DNA of 7,624 nucleotides from Phycisphaerae bacterium (GCA_016794945.1 JAEUIX010000232.1:1-7624), one strand, 5' to 3'. Shown: positions 1 to 6,479, counted from the stretch's first letter. Program-made: numbers and translations. Notes: generated by a model from the sequence alone, not told the origin.

Positions 1-17
1 GGGTGAAGGAAGCTCAC
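1..17 (-). CDS. Start of a probable BatA-type (aerotolerance regulator N-terminal domain) protein, truncated by the window edge
   Basis: Only the first five complete codons and part of a sixth are visible. On the minus strand a GTG at 17-15 begins a frame reading M(V)-S-F-L-H-P, 7 nt after the DUF58 stop codon. Proteins with the BatA/aerotolerance-regulator N-terminal domain often begin with a short Met-Ser-Phe-Leu-x-Pro segment leading into the first membrane helix, and they commonly sit directly downstream of a DUF58 gene in MoxR/DUF58/BatA clusters. Position, spacing and the five residues after the start agree, but the evidence is very short. No Shine-Dalgarno is obvious, so translation may be coupled to the DUF58 gene. 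The alternative is that this is chance sequence and the next gene starts further left. Confidence 0.4.
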
Positions 18-24
18 GGCGGGT

Positions 25-1047
25 TCAGCGGGACTTCATCCGTTTGAGAGCGGCCTCGCGCCGGGCCAGGAAGGCGCTCAGCGGCGGGCCGAGCCAGTCG
101 TGGGTCGAGAGGCTCATCCAGTCGAACCCGAAGCTGCGTGCGCCACGCTCGACCCTGTCCAGGTGCTCGCGGAGCGCCGCCAGATAGGCCTCGCGCACGG
201 CGCGCGGGTCGACCCGCTGGGCCGGCTCGCCCTCCAGGCCGACGAACGGAGCTTCGTCCGACAGGTCGAACTCGCGCTCCTGCCGGTCGAGCAGCTCGAC
301 CAGCACCGCGTCGTGCCCGCGGAACTTGACCCGCGCCAGCGCCTGGCGGATGCGCTCGGCGTCCTCGAACAGGTCGCTCACGATCACCATCAGGCATCGG
401 TTCGTCAGCTTGCCCAGCACCTGGTCCACCACGCGCCCCAGGTCGGTCGGCCGGTCGATGGGGCTGGTTGACAGCGCCCCGACGATCTGCCGCCACGTTC
501 CCGGGGCGCTCGATGGGCGGACCCACCGGCGCACCTCGTCGGCGTAGACCACCAGCCCGACCCGGTCGCCCTGGCGCAGGCAGATGTACGCCAGCGCCGC
601 CGCGACGGCCGTCGCGTGGTCGAACTTGGTCCACGCGGCCAGGCCGTGTGGACCGAGCTTGTTGCCGGCGCCGCTGGCCTCCTGGAAGGACCGCGAGCCG
701 TAGCGCATGGAGCCGGAGCAATCCACCAGCACGACCAGGTCGAGGTTGGTCTCCTGCTGGTACTGCTTGAGGTGGAGCTTGTCGGTGCGGCCGAAGACCT
801 TCCAGTCCAGGTGGCGGATGTCGTCGCCCGGCACGTAGGGCCTGTGCTGGGCGAACTCGACGCTGTAGCCCTGGTACGGAGAGCGGTGCGCGCCGCTCAT
901 GACGCCTTCGACGATCATCTTGGCCCGCAGTTCCAGGGACCCCAGGCGCGCCAGCGTCTGCGGGTGCAGGTAGAGCTGCGCGTCGGCCTCGGCGGGCCGC
1001 GCGGCGCTCGCCGCCGCGGGTGTCGGAGTCTGGCCCTGGGCCTCCAT
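25..1047 (-). CDS. DUF58 domain-containing protein with a von Willebrand A-like fold
   Basis: This is a 340-residue protein of the DUF58 family, whose members usually pair with MoxR-type AAA+ ATPases and membrane vWA/BatA proteins; their molecular role is poorly defined. The family signature is clear: G-x-H-x-S-x-x-x-G at 52-60, E-F-A near 64-66, a Tyr-x-Pro-Gly-Asp-Asp-x-Arg block at 71-78, and Asp-Trp-Lys at 81-83. A MIDAS-like Asp-x-Ser-x-Ser follows at D109, S111 and S113. No transmembrane segment or signal peptide is visible. The first 20 residues are Ala/Pro/Gln-rich and look disordered. About 20 Gly/Ala-rich residues between the MIDAS motif and the next helix (around 118-137) look like an insertion. 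I chose the ATG at 1047 because the family similarity begins soon after it; the frame stays open to 1149 but would cross the divergent promoter region. A MoxR gene is not adjacent: the right-hand neighbour is the divergent rlmN-like gene. Confidence 0.9.
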   Translation of the reverse strand: MEAQGQTPTPAAASAARPAEADAQLYLHPQTLARLGSLELRAKMIVEGVMSGAHRSPYQGYSVEFAQHRPYVPGDDIRHLDWKVFGRTDKLHLKQYQQETNLDLVVLVDCSGSMRYGSRSFQEASGAGNKLGPHGLAAWTKFDHATAVAAALAYICLRQGDRVGLVVYADEVRRWVRPSSAPGTWRQIVGALSTSPIDRPTDLGRVVDQVLGKLTNRCLMVIVSDLFEDAERIRQALARVKFRGHDAVLVELLDRQEREFDLSDEAPFVGLEGEPAQRVDPRAVREAYLAALREHLDRVERGARSFGFDWMSLSTHDWLGPPLSAFLARREAALKRMKSR

Positions 1048-1054
1048 GCTCCCG

Positions 1055-1060
1055 ATGGTA
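1055..1060 (-). promoter_or_regulatory. Putative -10 element for the DUF58 gene (leaderless arrangement)
   Basis: On the minus strand the hexamer TACCAT ends 7 nt before the ATG at 1047. A sigma-70-type -10 at this distance would place the transcript start at or next to the start codon, giving a leaderless mRNA. I see no convincing -35 hexamer 16-18 nt upstream. A GGGAG string lies 1 nt before the ATG, too close to act as a normal Shine-Dalgarno. This is inference from sequence position only. Confidence 0.4.
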
Positions 1061-1118
1061 CCGGGCGCGGGCCGATCGGGTTCGACGGCGCGGCGCCGCC
1101 GCGCCCCGGGCGGCTCTC

Positions 1119-1124
1119 TACGAT
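1119..1124 (+). promoter_or_regulatory. Putative -10 element for the rlmN-like gene (leaderless arrangement)
   Basis: TACGAT at 1119-1124 is followed by 5 nt and then the GTG at 1130, so a transcript initiated from it would begin at about the start codon. It faces away from the TACCAT at 1060-1055, consistent with two divergent promoters in an 82-nt intergenic region. No recognisable -35 box and no purine-rich ribosome binding site precede the GTG. Confidence 0.4.
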
Positions 1125-1129
1125 CGGCC

Positions 1130-2317
1130 GTGGCGCCCGCCTCGCCCAACCCGCTGGCCGTGACGGCCCAGGCGTACGCCGCCGCGAGCGCCGCGTCGGG
1201 CCTGCCCGGCGGGCGTGAAGCGCTGAACCGCTACGCCCGGTTCTACCGGCTCGGGCCCGCGGGGGCGGACCCGTTGACGGCGGCGTGGGGACCGGCGGCG
1301 GTGCACCGGCGGCTGGTGTCGGATTCTGCCGAGGGGCACGTGGTGAAGTTCACCCAACTGGTGCCGCGCCGGCTTGGGGTGGAGTCGCCGTCCGAAGGCT
1401 CGGCCGTGCGTCTGGCGGTGAACGGCGGCGGAAGCGACCGGGTTGAGACCGAGAGCGTGCTGATCCCGATGGTGGGGCGGACGCGCGGGCGGTGCTACAC
1501 GCTGTGCGTGTCGTCGCAGGTCGGCTGCGCCATGGGGTGCGGGTTCTGCCAGACGGCGCAGATGGGCCTGCTGCGCTCGCTGACGGTGGAGGAGATCGTC
1601 GGCCAGTGGTACGCCGCGCGGCACCTGATCGATCGCCCGGACCCCGAGGCGGAGATCACCAACGTGGTGTTCATGGGCATGGGCGAGCCGATGGACAATC
1701 TGGAGGCGGTGGTGGGGGCGATCGAGGTGCTGACGGATTCCCGCGGGCCGGCGATGGCGATGTCTCGGATCACCGTGTCCACGGTCGGACGTCTGGACGG
1801 CATCCGGGCGCTGGGGCAGCACGTGCACCGGCCCGGGTGGCACCGGCTGGCGCTGGCGGTGTCGCTCAACGCGCCAACGGACGAGATCCGCACGGGGCTG
1901 ATGCCCGTGAACCGAGCGATGCCGCTGGCGCGCCTGCGCGAGGCGCTGGCGGAGTGGCCGATCTATGGCGGCTCGCACCAGTGCATCGAGTACGTGCTCA
2001 TCCCCGGCGTGAACGACCGGCCCGAGCACGCCGACGCGGTCGCGTCGTTCGTGCTGGGCGCGGAGCATCGGCCCGCGGGAAACGAACCGCGGTACGACGG
2101 CCCGCGCCTGACGGCGATGGTGAACGTGATCCCGTACAACCCGCGCGACGGCTCGCCGTGGCCGGCGCCCGACGAGGGGTCGGTGGACGCGTTCATGGAA
2201 CGGCTCAAGGGGCACGGGGTGTACGTCAAGCGACGGCGCACCAAGGGGAGGGACACCATGGCCGCCTGCGGTCAGTTGGGCAACCCGGCGCTGCGGCGGC
2301 GGCCGGCGCGGGTCTAG
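1130..2317 (+). CDS. rlmN: RlmN-like radical SAM RNA methyltransferase (23S rRNA A2503 / tRNA A37 C2-methyltransferase family)
   Basis: A 395-residue radical SAM protein of the RlmN/Cfr family, which methylates C2 (RlmN) or C8 (Cfr) of adenine 2503 in 23S rRNA; RlmN also acts on tRNA A37. The iron-sulfur cluster ligands form C-x3-C-x2-C at C133, C137 and C140. Cys126, seven residues earlier, matches the conserved extra Cys of RlmN, and Cys380 in an Ala-Ala-Cys-Gly-Gln-Leu context matches the methyl-carrying Cys near the C-terminus. The SAM-binding Gly-Glu-Pro segment is at 182-187. The downstream blocks ValSerLeuAsnAla, IleGluTyrValLeuIlePro and ValAsnValIleProTyrAsnPro are RlmN-like. The roughly 95 residues before the core do not resemble the usual RlmN N-terminal RNA-binding domain. 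I chose the GTG at 1130 because the in-frame ATG at 1046 overlaps the divergent DUF58 start and would add an Arg/Gly-rich segment. The fold is certain; the exact RNA target is inferred. Confidence 0.87.
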   Translation: MAPASPNPLAVTAQAYAAASAASGLPGGREALNRYARFYRLGPAGADPLTAAWGPAAVHRRLVSDSAEGHVVKFTQLVPRRLGVESPSEGSAVRLAVNGGGSDRVETESVLIPMVGRTRGRCYTLCVSSQVGCAMGCGFCQTAQMGLLRSLTVEEIVGQWYAARHLIDRPDPEAEITNVVFMGMGEPMDNLEAVVGAIEVLTDSRGPAMAMSRITVSTVGRLDGIRALGQHVHRPGWHRLALAVSLNAPTDEIRTGLMPVNRAMPLARLREALAEWPIYGGSHQCIEYVLIPGVNDRPEHADAVASFVLGAEHRPAGNEPRYDGPRLTAMVNVIPYNPRDGSPWPAPDEGSVDAFMERLKGHGVYVKRRRTKGRDTMAACGQLGNPALRRRPARV

Positions 2318-2323
2318 CGCAGC

Positions 2324-3700
2324 ATGCACCTTCCGCCGAGCGTCACCATCGAGCCGGGCGCGTCGCGTTGGAGCGAACTGCTCGCGCTGGGCGCGGCACG
2401 AAGGGGCGGTCCCTGGGCCGAGAGCCGTCGCTCGCTGGGACTTCCCTCCGATCGGCCGGTGATCCTGTCGGGCCATCAGGCAGCGGTCTGGCACGCGGGG
2501 ATCGCCGCCAAGTGGTTCGCCCTGCACCACTCGTGCGCGCGATTCAACACGGCCGGCGCGTGGCTGGTGGTGGACCAGGACCCGGAGGACTTCACGGCGG
2601 TGCGATTCCCGCTGCTGCTGGCCGGGACCGTGGGCCAGGGCGTGTGGCGCTGCGCGCCCGACACGGTCGCGACGCGCTTGCGGGCCGACGAACCGCCGGC
2701 GCTCATCGGCCCGTTCTCGCCCATGGCGCTGCCGCCGGCCGCGCGGGGCGCCGACGCGGCGGTGCTGGCGGGACTCGAGGCGCTGCAGGGTGCGCTGCGG
2801 CTGCACTCGACGGCGACGACCGCGGCGGAACAGGTGGCGCGGGCTGTTTCGGCGCTGCTCCGCCCGCACTGCCCGGAGCCGCCGCTGATCATGGCGACGA
2901 CGCTGGGGCGCACCGCGATGTTCGGCGCGATGCTCGACGACATGCGCCGCGACCCGGCGGCGTGCGTGCGGGCGTACAACGCCGCCGTGGCCGGCGCCCC
3001 CGGGGCGCACCTGAGGCCGCTGACGGCCGATGAGCCCCGCGGCCGCTACGAGCTGCCGCTGTGGCGGCTGACGCCGGGGCTGGCGCGACGGCGGGTCTAC
3101 TCGCCGGACCTGGCTTCCGTGCCCGCGGGCGAGTTGGCGCCCAGGGCGCTGCTGATGACCGCGCTGCTGCGGCGTGGCGTGTGCGACCTGTTCATCCACG
3201 GCCTGGGCGGGGCCGGGAGCGACGGTGCTTCGGGCTACGACGCGGCGGCGGAGGCCTGGGTGCGAGCCTGGCTCGGGGTTGAGCTGGCGCCCGCCGTGCT
3301 GGCCACCGGGACGCTGCTGGCGGACCTGGGGCGGACGCCCCGGACCGACCGGCGCGAGGCGGACCGGGCGGCGTGGCTGGCGCACCGGGCGCGGCACGAT
3401 CCGGCGGTGGTGGGCGACGGGGCGTCGGCGGAGCGGAAGCGGGCGCTGGTGGCGGAGATCGCTCGTCAGCGGGATCGGCGGCTGCGCCGGGAGCGGTACG
3501 ACGAACTGCAGCGGCTGCTGGCGCAGGTTCGCGAGCGCCACAGCGGCCAGGTGGCGGCGCTGGCGGCGGCGGCCCGGGGGGCGGCCGAGCGGCTGCGCGA
3601 CGATGCGCTCCTGCTGGACCGCACGTGGCCCGTGCCGGTGCACAGCGCCGAGCGGCTGGGGGCGCTGGGCGCGCTGGTGGGCGCGCGGCTGGCGGGGTGA
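2324..3700 (+). CDS. Conserved hypothetical protein, distantly BshC-like (bacillithiol biosynthesis cysteine-adding enzyme family)
   Basis: A 458-residue protein with no signal peptide or membrane segment. Several blocks resemble BshC, the putative cysteine-adding enzyme of bacillithiol synthesis. A Gly-His-Gln near 50-52, followed by Ala-x-Trp-His-Ala-Gly-Ile-Ala-Ala-Lys, parallels the Gly-Gln-Gln loop of BshC. Asp-Gln-Asp-Pro-Glu-Asp at 84-89 sits where BshC has Glu-Asp-His-Asp. A Leu-x-Pro-Arg-Ala-Leu segment near 270 leads into Phe-Ile-His-Gly-Leu-Gly-Gly at 290-296, matching the BshC His-Gly-x-Gly-Gly motif, here followed by a short insertion before Tyr-Asp. An Arg/Ala/Leu-rich stretch at about 365-430 is probably coiled coil. 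It is shorter than typical BshC (about 540 residues) and lacks much of its N-terminus. It starts 6 nt after the rlmN-like stop with no clear Shine-Dalgarno, so the two are probably co-transcribed and translationally coupled. No BshA or BshB gene is visible, so a role in bacillithiol synthesis is unproven. Confidence 0.6.
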   Translation: MHLPPSVTIEPGASRWSELLALGAARRGGPWAESRRSLGLPSDRPVILSGHQAAVWHAGIAAKWFALHHSCARFNTAGAWLVVDQDPEDFTAVRFPLLLAGTVGQGVWRCAPDTVATRLRADEPPALIGPFSPMALPPAARGADAAVLAGLEALQGALRLHSTATTAAEQVARAVSALLRPHCPEPPLIMATTLGRTAMFGAMLDDMRRDPAACVRAYNAAVAGAPGAHLRPLTADEPRGRYELPLWRLTPGLARRRVYSPDLASVPAGELAPRALLMTALLRRGVCDLFIHGLGGAGSDGASGYDAAAEAWVRAWLGVELAPAVLATGTLLADLGRTPRTDRREADRAAWLAHRARHDPAVVGDGASAERKRALVAEIARQRDRRLRRERYDELQRLLAQVRERHSGQVAALAAAARGAAERLRDDALLLDRTWPVPVHSAERLGALGALVGARLAG

Positions 3701-3710
3701 ATCGCTCGGG

Positions 3711-6029
3711 CTACGCGAGGCTCGCCAATGCGTCGCGCATGAGCGACTCGAACGTGCCGAGGTGTTCCGGCGCTTCGGGCGCGGCGTCGCGCGGCGCGGG
3801 CATGCGGGCGTAGCGTCCGTCGGGCAGCAGGCGCCAGGCGTTGCGCCGGTCTGCGAGCATGACGTCGAAGATGCGCTTCAGGCGGCGGCGTGCCTCGGGG
3901 TCGGCGACGGGGACGATCGCCTCGACGCGCTGCTCGAGGTTGCGGTACATCCAGTCGGCCGAGCCGAGGAACCACTCTCCGTCGAGCGGGTCGGCCTTTC
4001 CGGCGCCGAAGTGGAAGACGCGGGAGTGCTCGAGGAACCGCCCGACCACGCTGGTGACGCGGATGTTGTCCGAGAGGCCGGGCACGCCCGGCCGCAGGCA
4101 GCAGAACCCGCGGACGATCAGGTCGATCTGCACGCCGGCCTGCGAGGCCTTGTACAGGGCGTTGGTGACGGCGGCGTCCTCCAGCGCGTTCATCTTGGCG
4201 ATGATGCGCCCGCCGACGGGGCTGAGGCCGGCGGCGTGCTCGCGCGCGATGAGCGATTCGCGGGCGACCAGGTCCATGAAGGTCTTCTTCATGCCCGTGG
4301 GCGCCACCAGCAGCCGGCGGTAGTCGTTCTTGCGGCTGCGTCCGGTGAGCTGGTTGAACAGGTCCACCACGTCGGCGGTGATGTGCGGGTCGCACGTGAG
4401 CAGGCCCAGGTCGGTGTAGAGGTTGGCGGTGGAGGGGTTGTAGTTGCCGGTGCCCAGGTGGGCGTAGCAGCGGATGCCGTCCTTCTCGCGCCGGACCACC
4501 AGGGCCGCCTTGCAGTGGGTCTTGAGCCCGACCACGCCGTAGGCCACGTGCACGCCCGCCTTCTCCAGCGTCTGGGCGAGGTTGACGTTGCGACCCTCGT
4601 CGAACCGCGCCCGAACCTCGACCAGGCAGGCCACCTGCTTGCCCAGTTCGGCGGCGCGGATCAGGTGCTGTACGAACGGCGAGTCGCGGCTGGTGCGGTA
4701 GATCGTCTGCTTGATGGCCAGCACGTGGGGGTCGGTCGCCGCCTCGGCGATGAACCGTTCGGCCGAGTCGCCGAACGACTCGTACGGGTGGTGCACCAGG
4801 ATGTCGCCCTCGCGGATGAGCGAGAAGATGCTCTGCGTGCGGTCGGCAAGTCGCGGCGGCGTGACGGGCGTCCACGGCTGCTGGCGCAGGTCGGCACGCG
4901 GCAGGTCGGCGATCTCGTACAGCGAGCGGAAGTCCACGAGGCCCTGAAGCAGGTCGACGTCCTCGGGCTTGATGCGGAGCATCTCGACGAGCTGGCGGAC
5001 CAGGCGCGGCGACGCCTCTGCGGGCACCTCCAGGCGGATGACCTTGGCGAACCGGCGCCGCTTCAGCTCGGCTTCCACGAAGTCCAGCAGGTTGTCCGCG
5101 TCGCCGTCGTCGCCGGCGGCGGCGCGGTCTTCGTCGGCCGCCGAACGCGTCACGCGGAAGGGCACCGCCTCGACGATCTGCAGGCCCGGGAAAAGGCCCG
5201 CCAGGGAGTTCAGGATCAGGTCGTAGAGCGCGACGAAGCGGCCCCGGCCGGGGTCGGGCCGTTGCTTGACGCCGTGCGCCGGCGGTGGGGGAGGGATGCG
5301 CACCCATTGCGGCATCGTGGGCGGCACCTTGACGCGAGCGAAGACCGGCTCGGCCGCGCCCGGTTCCTGCAGCAGGATGCCGATGTTGGCCGAGAGGTTC
5401 GAGATGAACGGGAAGCGGTGCCCGGGGTCCACCGCCAGCGGCGTCAGCACCGGAAAGACCGAGCGCTGGAACCACTCGTCCAGGCGGGCCCGCTCCTCGG
5501 GGTCGGTCTCCCGGTACTCCAGCAGGTGGATCCCTTCGCGCGCCAGCGCGGGACGGATCGACCGGCTGTAGCACGCGGCCTGCTGCTCCTCCAGGTGCTC
5601 GAAGGTCTTGCGCACGGCGTGGAGCATCTGCGCGTGACCGAGCGCCTCGTCGCCGGAATCCATCCCCGATTCGATGCACTTGTGCAGGTACCCCACCCGC
5701 TTCATCACGAACTCGTCCAGGTTGCTCGTGAAGATGCCCAGGAATCGCACGCGCTCGAGCAGCGGGATGCGCTCGTCCAGCGCCTGGCTCAGCACCCGCG
5801 CGTTGAACTCCAGCCACGACAGGTCCCGGTTCAGCCGGCGCGCATCGGGGAAGACGTCCGGCCGCAGGGCCAGGTCGCGCGGTGAGGGCGTGTACTCCAG
5901 CGTGTCGTCCGCCGGCGCGCCCGCGGGGCGCGCCGCGTCGGCCGATAGACCGTTGAGGATCGTTCCCTCGCCCGCGCGCTCCGCGGGCGCCGGGCCGACG
6001 CCTGGCGTGCTGGGATCAACGACCGACAT
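3711..6029 (-). CDS. ppk1: Polyphosphate kinase 1
   Basis: PPK1 reversibly transfers the ATP gamma-phosphate onto inorganic polyphosphate through a phosphohistidine intermediate. This 772-residue protein carries the family hallmarks in order. The N-terminal block beginning Leu-Asn-Arg-Asp-Leu-Ser-Trp starts at 66, and Thr-Ser-Asn-Leu-Asp-Glu-Phe follows with N103, the expected ATP-contacting Asn. The two phospholipase-D-like C-terminal domains begin around residue 400. H505 (Leu-Lys-Thr-His-Cys-Lys) is the predicted phosphorylated His, and H668 (Phe-Leu-Glu-His-Ser-Arg) is the second essential His. The Ala-Arg-Phe-Asp-Glu segment is present. The protein is longer than the approximately 690 residues of E. 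coli PPK because of a 60-residue Ala/Pro-rich N-terminal extension, a proline run near 245-250 and an acidic Ala/Asp insertion near 295-310. The ATG at 6029 has a GGAGG 9 nt upstream. It lies 3 nt after the pterin synthase-like gene and converges with the BshC-like gene across a 10-nt gap. Confidence 0.96.
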   Translation of the reverse strand: MSVVDPSTPGVGPAPAERAGEGTILNGLSADAARPAGAPADDTLEYTPSPRDLALRPDVFPDARRLNRDLSWLEFNARVLSQALDERIPLLERVRFLGIFTSNLDEFVMKRVGYLHKCIESGMDSGDEALGHAQMLHAVRKTFEHLEEQQAACYSRSIRPALAREGIHLLEYRETDPEERARLDEWFQRSVFPVLTPLAVDPGHRFPFISNLSANIGILLQEPGAAEPVFARVKVPPTMPQWVRIPPPPPAHGVKQRPDPGRGRFVALYDLILNSLAGLFPGLQIVEAVPFRVTRSAADEDRAAAGDDGDADNLLDFVEAELKRRRFAKVIRLEVPAEASPRLVRQLVEMLRIKPEDVDLLQGLVDFRSLYEIADLPRADLRQQPWTPVTPPRLADRTQSIFSLIREGDILVHHPYESFGDSAERFIAEAATDPHVLAIKQTIYRTSRDSPFVQHLIRAAELGKQVACLVEVRARFDEGRNVNLAQTLEKAGVHVAYGVVGLKTHCKAALVVRREKDGIRCYAHLGTGNYNPSTANLYTDLGLLTCDPHITADVVDLFNQLTGRSRKNDYRRLLVAPTGMKKTFMDLVARESLIAREHAAGLSPVGGRIIAKMNALEDAAVTNALYKASQAGVQIDLIVRGFCCLRPGVPGLSDNIRVTSVVGRFLEHSRVFHFGAGKADPLDGEWFLGSADWMYRNLEQRVEAIVPVADPEARRRLKRIFDVMLADRRNAWRLLPDGRYARMPAPRDAAPEAPEHLGTFESLMRDALASLA

Positions 6030-6032
6030 CGC

Positions 6033-6467
6033 TCAACGCCTCCGTGACCCCGTCCGTCGGGCCGGCGGACGGTAGACCGCCGCGCACCCGACCGCCTCGG
6101 TGATGCGCACCGACGCCACCCGCACGGGGGACCGGGCGCTCCCCCGGGTTTTCGGACGTTTCGGGGCGCGGCTTTCGAGCCGGCCGCGCAAAGACTCGGC
6201 GATGTGGCGTGCGACCGCCTCCGCCGTGGGGTTCACGCGGTCAAAGGGGGGTGTTCGGTTCAGGTTCGCGTTGTGGAACGGCGCCACGATCTCGCGCAGG
6301 TGACGCTCCGCCTCGTGGAAATCCAGCAGCAGGCCGTCGGCGTCGACCGCCGGTCCTTCCAGGCAGACGGTCACGTGCCAATCGTGGCCGTGCAGGGCCT
6401 CCCGCCGCCCGGCGATGACGATGGCGTGAGCCGCCGAGAACACGGTGGTCAGTTCCAGTGCGTACAC
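6033..6467 (-). CDS. 6-pyruvoyl-tetrahydropterin synthase / QueD family protein (COG0720) with atypical active site
   Basis: A 144-residue T-fold protein of COG0720, whose members convert dihydroneopterin triphosphate to pterin or queuosine precursors. The zinc ligands are intact: H14 in Phe-Ser-Ala-Ala-His, and H26 and H28 in Leu-His-Gly-His. E124 in Ile-Thr-Glu-Ala near the C-terminus matches the pterin-anchoring Glu, and Asn-Pro-Thr-Ala-Glu at 79-83 is a family block. The catalytic Cys of QueD, four residues before the first His of His-Gly-His, is Arg22 here, and Glu23 makes a Glu-x-x-His-Gly-His pattern like that described for PTPS-III. The usual Asp-His pair is replaced by His65-Asn66. 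A basic Arg/Lys/Pro insertion around 95-115 and an Arg-rich tail are extra. I chose the GTG at 6467 because the family sequence starts immediately after it and TACGAT lies 6 nt upstream; an ATG at 6521 is in frame but crosses that element. The product is uncertain: folate-type, queuosine-type or non-catalytic. Confidence 0.85.
   Translation of the reverse strand: MYALELTTVFSAAHAIVIAGRREALHGHDWHVTVCLEGPAVDADGLLLDFHEAERHLREIVAPFHNANLNRTPPFDRVNPTAEAVARHIAESLRGRLESRAPKRPKTRGSARSPVRVASVRITEAVGCAAVYRPPARRTGSRRR
6039..6043 (-). promoter_or_regulatory. Ribosome binding site of ppk1 inside the upstream pterin gene
   Basis: On the minus strand GGAGG lies 9 nt before the ppk1 ATG at 6029, within the last codons of the pterin synthase-like gene, whose stop is at 6035-6033. 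This fixes the ppk1 start and suggests the two genes share a transcript with coupled translation. Confidence 0.75.
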
Positions 6468-6473
6468 GCCGAC

Positions 6474-6479
6474 ATCGTA
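6474..6479 (-). promoter_or_regulatory. Putative -10 element for the pterin synthase-ppk1 operon (leaderless arrangement)
   Basis: Minus-strand TACGAT is followed by 6 nt and then the GTG at 6467, the same hexamer and nearly the same spacing as in front of the rlmN-like gene. Transcription from it would start at about the GTG. No clear -35 box or Shine-Dalgarno is seen. If real, it also drives ppk1, because no separate promoter is visible before that gene. Confidence 0.4.

Noticed and set aside
1072..1127. Repeated CGATCGG words at 1073-1079 and 1121-1127 as an operator pair
   Set aside because: The same word with flanking bases also occurs inside coding sequence near 2450, and short GC-rich palindromes are common here.
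1046..1129. In-frame ATG at 1046 as the start of the rlmN-like gene
   Set aside because: It overlaps the start codon of the divergent DUF58 gene, would use the whole promoter region as coding sequence, and adds only an Arg/Gly-rich segment; GTG at 1130 fits better.
1048..1149. Upstream extension of the DUF58 gene to 1149
   Set aside because: The added 34 residues are Arg/Pro/Ala-rich with no family similarity and would overlap the rlmN-like start.
1118..3643. An 841-codon open frame on the minus strand opposite the rlmN-like and BshC-like genes
   Set aside because: Its translation is Arg/His/Pro/Gln-rich with no family signature, and it mirrors two well-supported genes. Long antisense frames are expected where third positions are almost all G or C.
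3466..5817. A 783-codon minus-strand frame overlapping ppk1 in another phase
   Set aside because: PPK1 motifs are all in the frame ending at 3711; this one is Arg/Pro-rich without motifs.
3174..5885. A 903-codon open frame on the plus strand opposite ppk1
   Set aside because: It starts inside the BshC-like gene and runs antisense to a clear PPK1. Its composition is that of an antisense shadow and no domain is recognisable.
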